From Phycisphaeraceae bacterium (GTDB taxonomy: Bacteria; Planctomycetota; Phycisphaerae; Phycisphaerales; UBA1924), in NCBI GenBank assembly GCA_009827215.1, contig WUAJ01000069.1:1-10164 (forward strand): a stretch of 10,164 nucleotides of DNA, read 5' to 3'. Below are positions 1-6,855 of the stretch, one piece after another (within the stretch, counting starts at the first letter, position 1; each line of letters begins with the position of its first letter). Below the pieces are notes generated by a model, which was given only the letters and a program-made list of their open reading frames with translations, did no database searches and had not been told where the DNA came from. The position numbers were made by a program, and so were the translations under genes.

Positions 1-28
1 AGATGCCACCACCCTGCGATACTCTCTC

Positions 29-1585
29 ATGGAGCCCACCCAAAAACAACCGATCGCTCAATCCCAGTCCTTCTCGATGAACCCCAAGATCGTGATGGAG
101 GGGATCACCTTTGACGATGTGCTGCTGATCCCACAAGCGTCGAGTGTGATGCCGGGAGACGCGATCACGGCGACGCGATTGACCAAAAACATCCAGATCA
201 ACACGCCGCTTGTGTCCGCTCCGATGGACACCGTGACGGAATCCGACCTCGCGATCGCGCTGGCACAAGAAGGCGGGATCGGGATTATTCACAAAAACCT
301 GTCCATCGAAGAACAGGCGCGAGAAGTCGCGACCGTCAAGCGCTCCGCCAACGGCGTCATCACCGATCCCATCACGCTGGGACCTGAAGACACGGTCGCC
401 AAAGCGATCGAGCTGATGCACGCGCACAATGTCTCCGGATTCCCGATCACCCAAGACGGCTCCAACGACCTGCGATCCAAGGGCAAACTCCTCGGCATCC
501 TGACCCGGCGCGACCTGAAGTTCGCGTCCAACCACAGCATCGCGATTGCTGAGGTCATGACCAAAGAAGGACTCGTGACCGCTCCAGCGGGAACCACGCT
601 CCCACAAGCGGAGAAGATCCTCAATCAGCACAAGGTTGAGAAGCTCCTGCTCGTCGACGACCACGGCTGTCTCGCGGGACTCATCACCATGCGTGATATC
701 GAGCGACTGAGTCAGTTCCCCAACGCGTGTGTCGATGCTCGAGGTCGTTTGCGAGTCGGCGCTGCGGTTGGTCCGTTCCAGTTCGATCGCGTCGAGGCGC
801 TGCTCGCCGCGGAGGTCGATGTGCTGGTCGTGGACACAGCGCACGGGCACTCGGCGCCAGTCATCGAGACTGTCAAGCAGATCAAAGCGAAGTACGACAT
901 CGATGTCATCGCCGGGAACATCGCAACAGCGGAAGCCGCGATCGCGCTCACCGAAGCCGGCGCTGATGCCGTGAAAGTTGGGATCGGTCCAGGATCGATC
1001 TGCACGACGCGCGTCGTGACGGGTGTGGGGATGCCTCAGATCACCGCGATCATGAACGCGGTCGAGGGGATCGCGTCGATCGGATCGGATATCCCAGTGA
1101 TCGCCGACGGCGGTATCCGACTCAGCGGCGACATCGCCAAAGCAATCGCTGCAGGAGCGGACTCGGTCATGATGGGGTCGCTCTTCGGAGGTCTCGATGA
1201 ATCTCCAGGAGAGCTCGTGATCTCCGGAGGTCGTCGATTCAAGTCTTACAGAGGGATGGGCTCCGAGGGCGCTATGGGCGCCGGATCCGCGGATCGCTAC
1301 CGCCAATCCGACAAGATCAGCGGCGGAAAGCAGAAGCAGAAGTTTGTTCCCGAAGGCGTCGAGGGCTTGGTGCCGTATCGCGGAACACTCGCGGAGTTCT
1401 CGTACCAGTTGGTAGGGGGTCTCCGATCTGCGATGGGATACTGCGGCTGCGCCACGATCGAAGAGTTCCGCACGCACGCGAAGTTCGTGCGTGTTTCAGG
1501 CGCAACTGTCGTCGAGAACCATCCCCACGACATCCGCATTACAAAGGAATCCCCGAACTACACGCACGCGCAAGCGAATGTGTAA
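29..1585 (+). CDS. guaB: IMP dehydrogenase
   Basis: This enzyme catalyses NAD-dependent oxidation of IMP to XMP, the committed step of guanine nucleotide synthesis, in the cytoplasm. The 518-residue product shows the full family layout: an N-terminal barrel segment ([12 protein letters not shown] near residue 24), a tandem CBS (Bateman) insert at about 112-232, and the second barrel half. Diagnostic residues are the cation and catalytic loop [11 protein letters not shown] with the nucleophilic Cys at 325, the NAD-site Asp269 in VVDTAHGHS, the GMGS phosphate-binding stretch, and the mobile-flap Arg423-Tyr424 in GSADRYRQ. It is slightly longer than the usual 490 or so residues because of a polar N-terminal extension. 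ATG at 77 (Met17) or 95 (Met23) would give a more standard N-terminus, and no Shine-Dalgarno sequence distinguishes the options, so the start is uncertain. Only 28 bases lie upstream in the window, so its promoter or operon partners are not visible. Confidence 0.97.
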   Translation: MEPTQKQPIAQSQSFSMNPKIVMEGITFDDVLLIPQASSVMPGDAITATRLTKNIQINTPLVSAPMDTVTESDLAIALAQEGGIGIIHKNLSIEEQAREVATVKRSANGVITDPITLGPEDTVAKAIELMHAHNVSGFPITQDGSNDLRSKGKLLGILTRRDLKFASNHSIAIAEVMTKEGLVTAPAGTTLPQAEKILNQHKVEKLLLVDDHGCLAGLITMRDIERLSQFPNACVDARGRLRVGAAVGPFQFDRVEALLAAEVDVLVVDTAHGHSAPVIETVKQIKAKYDIDVIAGNIATAEAAIALTEAGADAVKVGIGPGSICTTRVVTGVGMPQITAIMNAVEGIASIGSDIPVIADGGIRLSGDIAKAIAAGADSVMMGSLFGGLDESPGELVISGGRRFKSYRGMGSEGAMGAGSADRYRQSDKISGGKQKQKFVPEGVEGLVPYRGTLAEFSYQLVGGLRSAMGYCGCATIEEFRTHAKFVRVSGATVVENHPHDIRITKESPNYTHAQANV

Positions 1586-1611
1586 TACGAGGATTGCGAA
1601 TACATCAGAGT

Positions 1612-1632
1612 AAGATGCTTGTTAAGCGTCTT
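1612..1632. terminator. Weak hairpin between convergent guaB and small membrane gene
   Basis: A 9-bp stem (AAGATGCTT with AAGCGTCTT, including one T-G wobble) closes a 3-base loop in the 36-bp gap between the convergent stop codons and runs into the 3' end of the minus-strand gene. On the + strand it is followed by a pyrimidine run (CTTCTTC) rather than a clean T tract, so it could be a weak terminator for guaB. This is the only stem I see there. Confidence 0.3.
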
Positions 1633-1894
1633 CTTCTTCACCCGCTTTGAGGATGCGTTCCGCGTCCGCAGGGGTCATCGATCCTTCAGCGACATACGCC
1701 GCGAGCTCTCGTTTGGTCTTCTCGCGTTCCTTTCGGTTTTGGGTTGAGCTGATCGTTCCGAAGAAGATACCCAAGACACCGAGGACGCCCCCAACGCCGA
1801 AGACAATCGCTACGACGAGGTTATCTCCGAGCGCATTGATGATGGCAGATGCGTCGTCTCCGGCGAGTGTGTAGCTTGATGCGAGCAGGTTCAT
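1622..1894 (-). CDS. Small single-helix membrane protein, third of a paralogous triplet
   Basis: A 90-residue protein of unknown function. Residues 26-48 form a Gly/Val/Ile-rich transmembrane helix. It is followed by a very basic and acidic linker (QNRKEREKTKR, 52-62) and the motif RELAAYVAEGSMTPADAERIL (62-82, here split: RELAAYVAEG, then SMTPADAERIL), ending in an acidic tail EEEDA. The motif recurs almost unchanged in the two genes upstream. It resembles a SHOCT-type short C-terminal helix pair, but I cannot confirm family membership. AGGA lies about 8 bases before the ATG, supporting this start. The gap to the preceding gene is only 30 bases, so the three genes probably form one transcript. 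This copy has the longest N-terminus, with a polar segment before the helix. Probable location is the cytoplasmic membrane with the conserved motif in the cytoplasm (inferred from the positive linker). Confidence 0.8.
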   Translation of the reverse strand: MNLLASSYTLAGDDASAIINALGDNLVVAIVFGVGGVLGVLGIFFGTISSTQNRKEREKTKRELAAYVAEGSMTPADAERILKAGEEEDA

Positions 1895-1924
1895 GGTGTG
1901 TTCCTATGCGTGCGGTGTGTTGGA

Positions 1925-2125
1925 TTAACGGCAGGCGCGAGCGGATCCCGCTGAGAGGAGTCGCTCGCCTTGTTCAGGTGTCATCGACCCTTCGGCGACA
2001 TACGCCGCAACTTCACGGCGAGTCTGTTCGCGTTCTTTGGATTTGCTCATCGCGTGGAGGATGCCGAGCATCCCGAGGAATCCGACGATGCTGGTGAAGA
2101 TGATCATTGCGAGATTGGTGTCCAT
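1925..2125 (-). CDS. Small single-helix membrane protein, second of a paralogous triplet
   Basis: A 66-residue protein, the shortest of the three paralogues. A transmembrane helix occupies about residues 5-25 right after a short MDTN leader. A charged linker (SKSKEREQTRR, 27-37) and the shared motif EVAAYVAEGSMTPEQGERLL (38-57) follow, with a short tail ending ARACR. The start is supported by GGAG about 8 bases upstream (CGGAGATCTCA before the ATG). It sits 60 bp downstream of the first paralogue and 30 bp upstream of the third. Function unknown. The near-identity of the soluble motif against the freely diverged helix and tail suggests that the motif is the selected part, perhaps an interaction surface. 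Confidence is high that it is a gene because the motif is conserved at protein level across three copies. Confidence 0.8.
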   Translation of the reverse strand: MDTNLAMIIFTSIVGFLGMLGILHAMSKSKEREQTRREVAAYVAEGSMTPEQGERLLSAGSARACR

Positions 2126-2185
2126 TGAGATCTCCGTTGAGCTGCTTGGTTGAGCGTGCTGATCTTCTTTGGTTTTGGGTGGATA

Positions 2186-2416
2186 TCAGTTGCAGCCGCG
2201 ACGCTTACCTGAGTTCAGTAAGCGTTCACCTTGTTCAGGGGTCATGGATCCTTCTGCGATGTAAGCCGCGATCTCTCGTCGAGTCCGTTCGTTCGCGATC
2301 CTCCCGATCATCCCAGTGACGGCTTTGATCATGACAATGAGCACGATGCCGCTCGCGATGAGCGTTGGGAGGTAGACATCCTCATTATTGATAAAGTCGT
2401 GCAGAAGACTTTCCAT
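2186..2416 (-). CDS. Small single-helix membrane protein, first of a paralogous triplet
   Basis: A 76-residue protein from the chosen ATG. GGAG at 2424-2427 lies 7 bases upstream; an in-frame GTG at 2464 would add 16 residues but has no suitably spaced ribosome site. A polar N-terminus (MESLLHDFINNED) precedes a transmembrane helix at about 16-37. Then come a basic linker (GRIANERTRR) and the shared motif EIAAYIAEGSMTPEQGERLL (48-67), with a basic tail NSGKRRGCN. It is the promoter-proximal member of the probable three-gene operon and diverges from thrC across about 176 bp. Function unknown. A SHOCT-like or stress-related membrane adaptor role is possible but unsupported by anything beyond shape. 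Confidence 0.8.
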   Translation of the reverse strand: MESLLHDFINNEDVYLPTLIASGIVLIVMIKAVTGMIGRIANERTRREIAAYIAEGSMTPEQGERLLNSGKRRGCN

Positions 2417-2592
2417 TGCATTTCTCCAGACGAGGCAGCATGCGTGACATGTCCCATCAAGCACTCCTCGGATAGAGGTATTGGGAACCCCATTCGCTGT
2501 CTTTCACGATCTTATCAGATTCAGGACTCAATTCATACAAAATCAGTCCTTGAGCAACCTCAATCAAGATCCGGCTCCAATACCATCTAAGT
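2417..2592. promoter_or_regulatory. Divergent intergenic region between the triplet operon and thrC
   Basis: About 176 bp separate the two divergent starts, so promoters for both should lie here. I see no convincing -35/-10 pair. On the minus strand a weak combination is TTGTAT followed 18 bases later by GATAAG. An imperfect inverted repeat pairs AGGACT (2523-2528) with AGTCCT (2545-2550), with 16 bases between, and could be an operator. ThrC has no Shine-Dalgarno sequence in front of its ATG. Confidence 0.35.
2424..2427 (-). promoter_or_regulatory. Ribosome binding site deciding the start of the first triplet gene
   Basis: Read on the minus strand, GGAG is followed by 7 bases and then the ATG at 2416. 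This favours the 76-residue product over the GTG-initiated longer frame. Confidence 0.6.
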
Positions 2593-4080
2593 ATGAGTGC
2601 CCAATCCTCGCATGAATCCGTCCAAATCGCCCGTCAGCAGTGCATCAATCCGGATTGCAAAGCGGAGTATTCCGTCCATGAGGTCCACCTTTCATGCGCC
2701 AATTGCGGCGACATGCTCGATATCGTCTACGACTGGGATCAAGCGTGGCCGAAAGATCAGCGGGATTGGGGGGTGTTTGAGCGCCGCGGATCCACCTTCA
2801 GCCCCAGGGTCCCGGCAGGGGGTGAGCGGGTCACCGAATCCATGCTCGATTTCTCAGGAGTCTGGCGCTTCCGCGAACTCCTCCCCTTCTGGAAGCACGC
2901 TCAGGGGGGTCAATCTGACATCGTTACGGTGGGGGAGGGACGGACCAATCTGCAGCGAGCAGATCAGCTCGCGACACATCTCGGATTCAATCCCGATCAG
3001 GGAGGTCGGCTCTACCTTCAATACGAGGGGTTCAATCCATCAGGATCGTTCAAGGACAACGGGATGACGGCCGCGTACACACACGCGCGGATGGTGGGAG
3101 CGTCGCGCGTCGCGTGCGCCTCGACGGGGAACACCAGCGCCTCGCTCGCGATGTACGCGTCGCTGACAGGGATGCAGGCGTTTGTGTTCATTGGAGAGGG
3201 CAAAATCGCCTATGGCAAGCTCTCTCAGGCGCTCGATTACGGCGCAACGACGCTGCAGGTCGCTGGGGATTTCGACGCGTGTCTGGCGCGAGTGCGCGAG
3301 ATCGCTGAGCATCGTCCCGAGCTTGGTGTGTACCTGATGAACTCGGTCAATCCGTTCCGTTTGGAAGGTCAGAAGACCATCATGCTCCGGATCTTGGAGG
3401 GGATGAACTGGGAGGTCCCAGACTGGATCATCGTGCCGGGAGGGAATCTGGGGAACTGCTCCGCGTTCGCGAAAGCGTTCAAAGAGCTCAAGGAGCTCGG
3501 ATTGATCGATCGCATCCCTCGGCTCGCGATCATCAACGCGCAGGGGGCACGGACCCTCGATCGGATCGTCAACGAGCAAGAAATTGCGTGGAACGGCGGA
3601 CGCTACGACCGCGGAGCGGTCCAAGCGGAATACGAGCGGATGGATCGCGAGAACGAGCGTGCGGAGACCGTCGCGAGCGCGATCGAGATCAACCGTCCTG
3701 TGAATCTGCCCAAAGCCCTCCGTGCTCTGGACATCATGGACGGCGTCGTCCGCTCATTCGATGATCAGACCATCGTCGAGCACAAGGGGAAGGTGGGGCG
3801 TTATGGATTCGGATGCGAGCCCGCGAGTGGGGCTTCAGTCGCGGGGGCGCACGCACTGCTTCGGGAGGGGCTTATCAAACCGACTGATCGCGTCGCGTGT
3901 GTGCTGACGGGTCATCAACTCAAGGATCCAGATGTAACAGTGGGGTACCACACCGGACTCCCAACCAAAGCGGCACAACGCTGGTTGGGTGAGCAGGATG
4001 CTGGAGCCGTGGGGAACGCGTCGAATCAACCGATCCGTGTCGCGGATGATCTGGATGCGATTATCGCCGCGATGGGCTGA
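2593..4080 (+). CDS. thrC: Threonine synthase with N-terminal zinc ribbon
   Basis: A PLP enzyme that converts O-phosphohomoserine to threonine, the last step of threonine synthesis, in the cytoplasm. The 495-residue product begins with a zinc-ribbon-like element, Cys17-x4-Cys22 and Cys35-x2-Cys38, seen in one branch of threonine synthases. The fold-type II core follows: the PLP lysine is Lys154 in [11 protein letters not shown], the STGNTSAS loop (177-184) is the usual substrate and cofactor loop, and VPGGNLGN (281-288) is the phosphate-binding loop. [16 protein letters not shown] is also typical of the family. No ribosome binding site precedes the ATG, but the zinc ribbon needs almost the whole N-terminus, which supports this start. 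It is transcribed divergently from the small membrane protein triplet. A related PLP lyase is the alternative, but the phospho-loop and ribbon make threonine synthase by far the best call. Confidence 0.93.
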   Translation: MSAQSSHESVQIARQQCINPDCKAEYSVHEVHLSCANCGDMLDIVYDWDQAWPKDQRDWGVFERRGSTFSPRVPAGGERVTESMLDFSGVWRFRELLPFWKHAQGGQSDIVTVGEGRTNLQRADQLATHLGFNPDQGGRLYLQYEGFNPSGSFKDNGMTAAYTHARMVGASRVACASTGNTSASLAMYASLTGMQAFVFIGEGKIAYGKLSQALDYGATTLQVAGDFDACLARVREIAEHRPELGVYLMNSVNPFRLEGQKTIMLRILEGMNWEVPDWIIVPGGNLGNCSAFAKAFKELKELGLIDRIPRLAIINAQGARTLDRIVNEQEIAWNGGRYDRGAVQAEYERMDRENERAETVASAIEINRPVNLPKALRALDIMDGVVRSFDDQTIVEHKGKVGRYGFGCEPASGASVAGAHALLREGLIKPTDRVACVLTGHQLKDPDVTVGYHTGLPTKAAQRWLGEQDAGAVGNASNQPIRVADDLDAIIAAMG

Positions 4081-4102
4081 TCCAATCGAACAAGCAGTTC
4101 AT

Positions 4103-4108
4103 TATATG
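4103..4108 (+). promoter_or_regulatory. Possible -10 element before the structured region
   Basis: TATATG lies in an AT-rich patch (TTCATTATATGCT) 22 bases after the thrC stop. Initiation about 7-8 bases downstream would begin a transcript at about 4115, just before the first possible paired bases of the hairpin cluster. No good -35 is present at 16-18 bases upstream, so this is weak. Confidence 0.25.
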
Positions 4109-4118
4109 CTCGGATCGA

Positions 4119-4380
4119 TGGGAATCGAAACGCGATGAAGCCGGGGACCTACCCACCCGGCGTCATGCTGTGAATCTTGGGAGGAGTTCCCGAAGGTTCG
4201 TTGTGGTTTGTAAATCGGACGCGGGCTCTCGCCTTCCCGCGTCCGAAGAGTGGCAGCCACGCTGGCTGCCCCCTCCCGAAAACCCCGGCGAAGCGGTGTG
4301 CCCCGCCGGAGGGGGTTTCCAGACTGGTTGGGGACATTGACGATCCAGCCTGGAAACCTTGAGCTTTGATCCGGATCCCA
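4119..4380 (+). ncRNA. Candidate structured RNA with six consecutive hairpins
   Basis: No protein is supported here. The stretch folds on paper into six hairpins in a row. H1: ATGA plus GCCGGG (4135-4145) with CCCGGC plus TCAT (4156-4166). H2: 4172-4182 with 4188-4199, 11 pairs and one bulge around loop GGAGT. H3: 4215-4225 with 4236-4246, 11 perfect pairs. H4: GGCAGCC 4252-4258 with GGCTGCC 4264-4270. H5: 4283-4290 with 4304-4312, containing CCGGCG/CGCCGG. H6: GGTTTCCAG 4314-4322 with CTGGAAACC 4350-4358 plus an inner CTGG/CCAG, leaving a 17-base loop. TGGGA-TC (4119-4126) can pair with GATCCCA (4374-4380), closing the whole domain. I found none of the hallmark sequences of RNase P RNA, tmRNA, SRP RNA or the common riboswitches. 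Strand is unproven, since helices read on either strand. It may instead be a set of repeats or a long 3' UTR of thrC. Confidence 0.5.
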
Positions 4381-4953
4381 GTCGGAGAAGGAAACAACGG
4401 GTCGGATCAAGGTTCTGGGTCAGTATTCTTGTTTGGAATACAAATGGAATTTGTTTGGATATGTGTGTGTTTCACCCCTCGATAGTGAAGCGGACTTTGC
4501 TCGCCGAGCTCAGTAGCATCGACAGAATGATATCCGAGAGCTGATGGAAACGGATGCATAGGGATTCTGAGATTTACTGGATTCATACGCCACTCAACAG
4601 CGAATAAGCGTAGAGACACTCGGTAAATAATCTATAAACCGAGCATTGTTAATCGCTATACAAACCAATTGAAGTTCGTGCATTCGAAGTCGAATATTCT
4701 CGAAACCGTTTCATTTTATCAAGTGTTCAGGTGTTTGCCCTACCAAACAAAGAGTTGTAATTCACTTGGTTTCGAAGCTGTGGTCTACGCTGGTGCTCTC
4801 GAGTTGAAGAGCTGGCACATGTACAACGCTCGATCGCTCTCTTGCGCTTGGAGATTTTCTGGATTCAGTGCGAGATATCGGAGCATAAATCAGAATTTTC
4901 CTCTTGTATAAACTGCTGGATTTCCAGTAGACTCTCAAGCGATCAAGATACTC
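4381..4953. other. Non-coding AT-richer stretch with short dyads
   Basis: No open frame here has a recognisable domain or credible start, and base composition drops towards AT relative to the neighbours. Visible structures: GTATTC (4423-4428) with GAATAC (4436-4441); CAAAT (4441-4445) with ATTTG (4449-4453); a 9-base direct repeat TTGTTTGGA at 4429-4437 and 4451-4459, 22 bp apart; CTCGGT (4619-4624) with ACCGAG (4638-4643) around a TATAAA-containing loop; the dyad ATTCGA-AG-TCGAAT (4682-4695) overlapping the palindrome GAATATTC (4692-4699). CCTTGA...GATCC (4357-4372) can also pair with GGATCAAGG (4404-4412). It may be a long leader, a decayed gene or a regulatory region. Confidence 0.5.
4904..4933 (+). 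promoter_or_regulatory. Possible promoter with internal dyad before the FG-GAP gene
   Basis: TTGTAT (4904-4909) and TAGACT (4928-4933) are 18 bases apart and could be a weak sigma-70-type promoter for the gene starting at 5011. TATAAA (4907-4912) is another possible -10. The spacer contains a 7-bp inverted repeat, CTGCTGG (4913-4919) with CCAGTAG (4924-4930), around a 4-base loop. That could be an operator, or it could be a hairpin if transcription starts further upstream. Confidence 0.3.
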
Positions 4954-4998
4954 TTGGGGTTCCGCACGCTCGTGGTTATGTGCGGGTCTTGGTCGGTC

Positions 4999-5003
4999 AG
5001 GAG
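4999..5003 (+). promoter_or_regulatory. Ribosome binding site fixing the FG-GAP gene start
   Basis: AGGAG followed by 7 bases (AGAAATC) and ATG at 5011. This site and the signal peptide that begins there favour 5011 over the upstream in-frame ATG at 4954. Confidence 0.75.
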
Positions 5004-5010
5004 AGAAATC

Positions 5011-6804
5011 ATGAACTGGGCTGCGCTTTCTTCTATGATGAGTCTCGGAGTGGTATCTGCTGCATCGATGGGAATGGCGCCATTGTCCTTCACAGACGAG
5101 GCACTCGCTCGAGGAGTCAACTACACGATCTCGCCGTTCACTCAGGTCCAGTTCGGTGCTGGGCTCGGACTGCTCGATCTTGATGGTGACCAGGATCTGG
5201 ACATTGTCTTGTGCGGGCGCACAGGATTTGGTGTCGCGGTTTATGAGAACGACGGCTCAGGGAACTTCACGGATCGTTCTATCGGATCTGGAATCGCCGC
5301 GATCAACAACTCGGGATTCTCGACGGCGGACTACGACAACGATGGTGATGAGGATCTGTTCTTTGGTGGATGGTTGGTCCCATCAAAGCTCTATCGAAAC
5401 GATGGCAACTTTGTGTTCACCGATGTGACGGCGAGCGCGGGTATTGCGATTGTGGGCGCTTCGATGGGGGCCTCTTGGGGTGACTACAACCAAGACGGGC
5501 ACCTAGACCTCTACTACACCGCTCGTACAAATACGAGTAACAACACAACAAAGAATCAGCTACTCCACAACAACGGTGATGGGACATTCACCGATGTCGC
5601 ACAGGCACTGAATGTGGACGCTGAGGAAGATCCAACACTGGTCTCCGCGTTCTTCGATTTCGATCGTGACGGCGACGATGATCTTTACCTTGGTACAGAT
5701 AAAGGGAACTCATTCAACTGGTGGAATCGTCTGTATCGCAATGATGGCGGGACATTCACAGAAATCACCGACGATGCGAATGCCCGGGCCTATATCGATT
5801 GCATGGGCATCGCGATCGGCGACCTCAATAACGACAGTTTCTTCGATGTCTACATGACGGACACGATGCGCAATGCACTCTATTTACAAGACGGCAATGG
5901 CGTGTTTGTGGATGAGTCTGACAATGCCGGAGTGACATCCGGAGCAGTGGGATGGGGGACTGTCTTTGCTGACTTTGATAACGACAGCTTCTCGGATCTC
6001 TATGTGTGTAACCTTGCCGCTCCGAATCGTTTGTATCGCGGCGAGGATATCGCTGACTGGCCGATGAATGACGATGGTCCGGCTGCGGGAGTGGCGCTCC
6101 CAGGTGTTTCGTATTGTGTCGCCGTGGGCGATATTGATAATGACGGACTCCTGGACATGGTCGTTGGTGATGTTGGTCAACGCGTCAAGATCTATATGAA
6201 CAACTCTCCAGACGCGGCTTCGAATCACATGGTGCGTTTGCGCCCCGTCATCGGTGCTCAAGAACTCAAGGCGGTTGGGACTTGCATGAATGTCCTTGCG
6301 AATGGGAAATGGCAAGCGACAGAACTACGGGCAGGTGTCAACTACAAGACGAGCGAAGGGAACACGGTTCAGCTTGGTCTTGGGACTGATACCGAGGCGC
6401 TCGTCGTCGATGTCGTTTGGCCCGGAGGGACGATCCGTCAGTTGACCGGCGTCCCTGCGGATCAGACCTGGACTGTGTACGAGCAAGAGCGGATCGGCGA
6501 TCTGAACTCTGATGGTAACATCGAATGGACAGAACGGGCCGCGGCGATGGCGGCGTGGACTGGTCCAGGTGTGAAAATCATGCCTGGCGCGGAGATTTTT
6601 GACTTTGATGGCGACTTCGACATTGATGATGATGACATCGCGGGTCTGAGTCCTTGTCCAGCGGATCTGACGGGCGAGGGGAGTCTGAACTTCCTTGATG
6701 TGTCCTACTTCCTCTCCAACACGGTGAACTACAACGGTGATGCTTCGTTCAATTTCTTGGATGTATCGGCATTTCTCCAAGATTTTGGTGCTGGTTGCCC
6801 GTAA
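5011..6804 (+). CDS. Secreted FG-GAP/VCBS repeat protein with UnbV domain and two dockerin-type modules
   Basis: A 597-residue predicted exported protein. Residues 1-23 look like a signal peptide ending in small residues (SAASMGMA). The body is a run of FG-GAP/VCBS blades, each with a calcium-type loop: DLDGDQDLD (56-64), then DYDNDGDED, DYNQDGHLD, DFDRDGDDD, DLNNDSFFD, DFDNDSFSD and DIDNDGLLD (from 374), consistent with a seven-bladed propeller. Residues about 405-492 match an ASPIC/UnbV domain (LGLG, then VVWPGGTIRQL). A dockerin-like pair of loops follows (GDLNSDGNIEW from 496, FDFDGDFDIDDDD near 530). Last comes a second, GC-type dockerin-like module bounded by Cys549 and Cys596, ending GCP. 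Such proteins are usually extracellular adhesion or scaffold-type proteins; no enzyme activity can be assigned. The next gene begins 51 bases later on the same strand and carries the same tail. Confidence 0.9.
   Translation: MNWAALSSMMSLGVVSAASMGMAPLSFTDEALARGVNYTISPFTQVQFGAGLGLLDLDGDQDLDIVLCGRTGFGVAVYENDGSGNFTDRSIGSGIAAINNSGFSTADYDNDGDEDLFFGGWLVPSKLYRNDGNFVFTDVTASAGIAIVGASMGASWGDYNQDGHLDLYYTARTNTSNNTTKNQLLHNNGDGTFTDVAQALNVDAEEDPTLVSAFFDFDRDGDDDLYLGTDKGNSFNWWNRLYRNDGGTFTEITDDANARAYIDCMGIAIGDLNNDSFFDVYMTDTMRNALYLQDGNGVFVDESDNAGVTSGAVGWGTVFADFDNDSFSDLYVCNLAAPNRLYRGEDIADWPMNDDGPAAGVALPGVSYCVAVGDIDNDGLLDMVVGDVGQRVKIYMNNSPDAASNHMVRLRPVIGAQELKAVGTCMNVLANGKWQATELRAGVNYKTSEGNTVQLGLGTDTEALVVDVVWPGGTIRQLTGVPADQTWTVYEQERIGDLNSDGNIEWTERAAAMAAWTGPGVKIMPGAEIFDFDGDFDIDDDDIAGLSPCPADLTGEGSLNFLDVSYFLSNTVNYNGDASFNFLDVSAFLQDFGAGCP
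6655..6801 (+). repeat. GC-type dockerin-like module, copy 1
   Basis: The coding repeat at the end of the FG-GAP protein: Cys549-Pro, loop DLTGEGSLNFLD, loop NYNGDASFNFLD, ending Gly-Cys-Pro. The 12-residue loops fit the dockerin EF-hand pattern (positions 1, 3, 5, 6, 9, 12) with Thr at 3 and Glu at 5 of loop one. Copies 2 and 3 lie at 7105-7269 and 9937-10101 and are also similar at the DNA level. Confidence 0.85.
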
Positions 6805-6819
6805 CTTGTGATAGGATTG

Positions 6820-6846
6820 CTCGAAAATCTGTGTACCACATTCGAG
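6820..6846 (+). promoter_or_regulatory. Inverted repeat overlapping the ribosome site of the next gene
   Basis: CTCGAA (6820-6825) can pair with TTCGAG (6841-6846) around a 15-base loop. The second arm covers the first bases of the GAGGG ribosome site at 6844-6848, so a hairpin in the mRNA could tune translation of the downstream small gene. The stem is short and has no T tract, so it is not a terminator. Confidence 0.3.
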
Positions 6847-6855
6847 GGATAAGTT

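Noticed and set aside
3040..3624. 194-residue minus-strand open frame inside thrC
   Set aside because: It lies antisense to well-conserved threonine synthase sequence and has no recognisable domain; it is a by-product of the codon usage.
4110..4250. tmRNA- or tRNA-like signal (GGACGCGGG and a TTTCGATTCCC T-loop look-alike on the minus strand)
   Set aside because: The 7-base T-loop is not flanked by pairing arms, no acceptor stem or CCA end fits, and the GGACGCGGG is one arm of a plain 11-bp hairpin.
4245..4320. Cobalamin riboswitch-like GGCTGCCACT on the minus strand
   Set aside because: The rest of the cobalamin consensus is missing and no gene follows on that strand in a suitable place.
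4102..4410. 102-residue minus-strand open frame over the hairpin cluster
   Set aside because: Its sequence is low-complexity Arg/Pro-rich with no domain, and the base pattern is explained by paired GC-rich helices rather than codon structure.
4954..5010. Upstream ATG of the FG-GAP protein
   Set aside because: It has no ribosome site and would put a charged stretch ahead of the signal peptide, whereas ATG 5011 has AGGAG 7 bases away.
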